Shown in pieces: positions 14,424-15,589 of a stretch of 15,589 nucleotides of DNA. Made by a program: the position numbers and the translations under genes. This DNA is from an uncultured candidate division Zixibacteria bacterium (lineage in GTDB: Bacteria; Zixibacteria; MSB-5A5; GN15; FEB-12). Where the stretch lies: contig CAJVYT010000049.1 of NCBI GenBank assembly GCA_913009765.1, forward strand, positions 1-15,589, written 5' to 3'. Numbering within the stretch: position 1 is the stretch's first letter; each line of letters begins with the position of its first letter. The notes under the pieces are model-generated. The model was not told the origin of the DNA and ran no database searches. It saw only the letters and a list, made by a program, of their open reading frames with translations.

Positions 14424-15463
14424 CTACATATTCTCCTGTGTATGATATGCATAGTAGGCAGCACATGCCCCCTCAGATGAAACCATAGTTGCACCGAGCG
14501 GAGTTTTGGGTGTACACTTTTTACTAAATTCGGGACATTGGTACGGTTTTTTTAGACCTTGTAAAATGATCCCCGAGATACACTCTTTTGGTTCATCAAC
14601 AATAACATTTTTAATGTCAATAATTTTCTCTGCATCATAAGAACTCATTTCATCACGAAGTGTCAGACCGCTATTTGGAATTTCACCAATCCCCCGCCAC
14701 TTTTGATCAGAAATTTGAAAAACTTTGTTGATAATTTCCATAGCAGGAATATTACCCTCTCTTTTTACTATCCGTGCATATTGATTTTCAACTTCATAAC
14801 GTCCATCTTCAAGCTGTTTGACAACCATAAGAATTCCCTCAAGAATATCAACCGGCTCAAATCCGGTGGCTACAATTGGAAGTTTATATTTCTCAGCAAG
14901 AGGATGGTATTCATCCAGTCCCATCACTGCACACACATGACCTGCAGCCAAGTAACCATTTACTCTATTCTTCGGAGAACTAAGCAAAGCAATCATGGCA
15001 GATGGTACAAGAACATGAGAAACTAAGAGCGAAAAGTTATTAATCTGTTGTTGTTTTGCCTGCCAAACAGCCATTGCCGTAAGCGGGGCGGTTGTTTCAA
15101 AGCCTACTGCAAAGAACACAACTTTTTTATGAGGATTTTCTTTGGCTATTTTTAAAGCATCAAGAGGTGAATAAACTATACGTACATCTCCCCCCTCTGA
15201 TTTTACCATAAACAAATCTTTTTTTGAACCCGGCACTCGAAGCATATCTCCAAACGATGTAAAAATAACATCATCACGCGATGCAATTGCTAAGGCTTTG
15301 TCTATTTTTTCAAGAGGAGTCACACAGACAGGACAGCCCGGACCATGTACAAGTTCAATTGATTTTGGGATAATCTGGTCTATACCGTTTTTCATAATAG
15401 AATGAGTCTGTCCCCCGCAAATTTCCATGATAACCCAATCTTTGGTTGTAACGGCATGTATCT
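14424..15463 (-). CDS. hypD: Hydrogenase maturation protein HypD (5' end missing at adapter)
   Basis: [4Fe-4S] scaffold that, with HypC, holds the iron while CN and CO are attached for [NiFe] hydrogenases. All key motifs are present: CGGQTH (residues 4-9 counted from the ATG at 15428), GPGCPVC (29-35), VGFETTAP (108-115), AGHVCAVMG, and the C-terminal cysteine cluster in [28 protein letters not shown] and SEGACAAYY. The ATG at 15428 is not the true start: upstream the frame stays open to the adapter and reads [11 protein letters not shown], matching the family lead-in to [10 protein letters not shown]. So roughly 20-30 N-terminal residues are lost with the contig end, from a family of about 360-380. 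It is followed without a gap by hypE. Confidence 0.96.
14433..14437 (-). promoter_or_regulatory. Ribosome binding site AGGAG for hypE
   Basis: AGGAG on the minus strand, inside the last codons of hypD and nine bases before the hypE ATG. It confirms the ATG at 14423 as start and the coupling of the two genes. Confidence 0.75.
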
Positions 15464-15521
15464 AGATCGGAAGAGCGTCGTGTAGGGAAAGAGTGTAGAT
15501 CTCGGTGGTCGCCGTATCATT
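15464..15521 (-). other. Illumina P5 universal adapter, reverse complement (contamination)
   Basis: From 15464 the sequence begins AGATCGGAAGAGCGTCGTGT and runs 58 bases to CGCCGTATCATT, the full reverse complement of the Illumina universal (P5) adapter. It abuts the hypD fragment and creates a false stop in its upstream frame. Genomic sequence ends at 15463. Confidence 0.99.
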
Positions 15522-15589
15522 AAAAAAAAAAAAAAAACACAAAGAAAAAAAAAAAAAATATCATATGAGTAACAAACATCGAGAGTTAA
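15522..15589. other. Non-genomic poly-A tail outside the P5 adapter
   Basis: Two A-rich runs (15522-15537 and about 15541-15558, the latter broken by a G) followed by about 30 bases with no recognisable signal. It mirrors the T-rich tail at the left end and fits read-through past the end of the library molecule rather than organism DNA. Confidence 0.85.

Overview
The window is an assembled bacterial contig, not a clean stretch of genome. Genomic DNA runs from about 174 to 15463 (15,290 bp). It is bounded by Illumina library adapters: the P7/index adapter at 108-173 and the reverse complement of the P5 adapter at 15464-15521. Outside them lie poly-T/poly-A runs and unplaceable sequence (1-107, 15522-15589) that look like read-through past the end of short library inserts. 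The two outermost genes are cut at the adapter junctions.

The DNA is AT-rich and gene-dense. Nearly all stops are TAA, one is TAG and none is TGA. The sugar-binding protein has a Sec signal peptide without a lipobox, which fits a free periplasmic protein and so a two-membrane bacterium. The DUF6754-type membrane operon, the interspersed hairpin repeats and the [NiFe]-hydrogenase maturation genes suggest an uncultured, probably anaerobic or facultative lineage, perhaps Zixibacteria-like. That placement is recall and inference only.

Layout. (1) 174-1678, minus: a sugar ABC importer, with a family 1 binding protein followed by a permease cut by the adapter. (2) 1790-4784, plus: a tight five-gene operon. 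It holds a DUF6754 protein, a six-helix membrane protein, a two-helix anchored protein, a second six-helix membrane protein and a 42-residue zinc ribbon; the first three junctions are stop/start overlaps (TAATG). I know no assigned function for it, and it is the best candidate for an undescribed system. (3) 5006-8153, plus: a NatA/NatB-type ABC exporter and a penicillin-binding D-Ala-D-Ala carboxypeptidase, with a weak terminator. (4) 8223-9197, plus, an NAD-dependent sugar epimerase, converging on 9215-9904, minus, a family 2 glycosyltransferase; both suit surface glycan synthesis. (5) 10006-12480, minus: leuS. (6) 12481-13361: a non-coding block packed with hairpin repeats, followed by a broken small membrane-protein gene. 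(7) 13362-15463, minus: hypD (5' end missing) and hypE, which build the Fe(CN)2CO group of [NiFe] hydrogenases.

Clear functional pairings are binding protein with permease, NatA with NatB, and HypD with HypE. The DUF6754 operon looks like a membrane complex with one soluble domain predicted on each side of the membrane.
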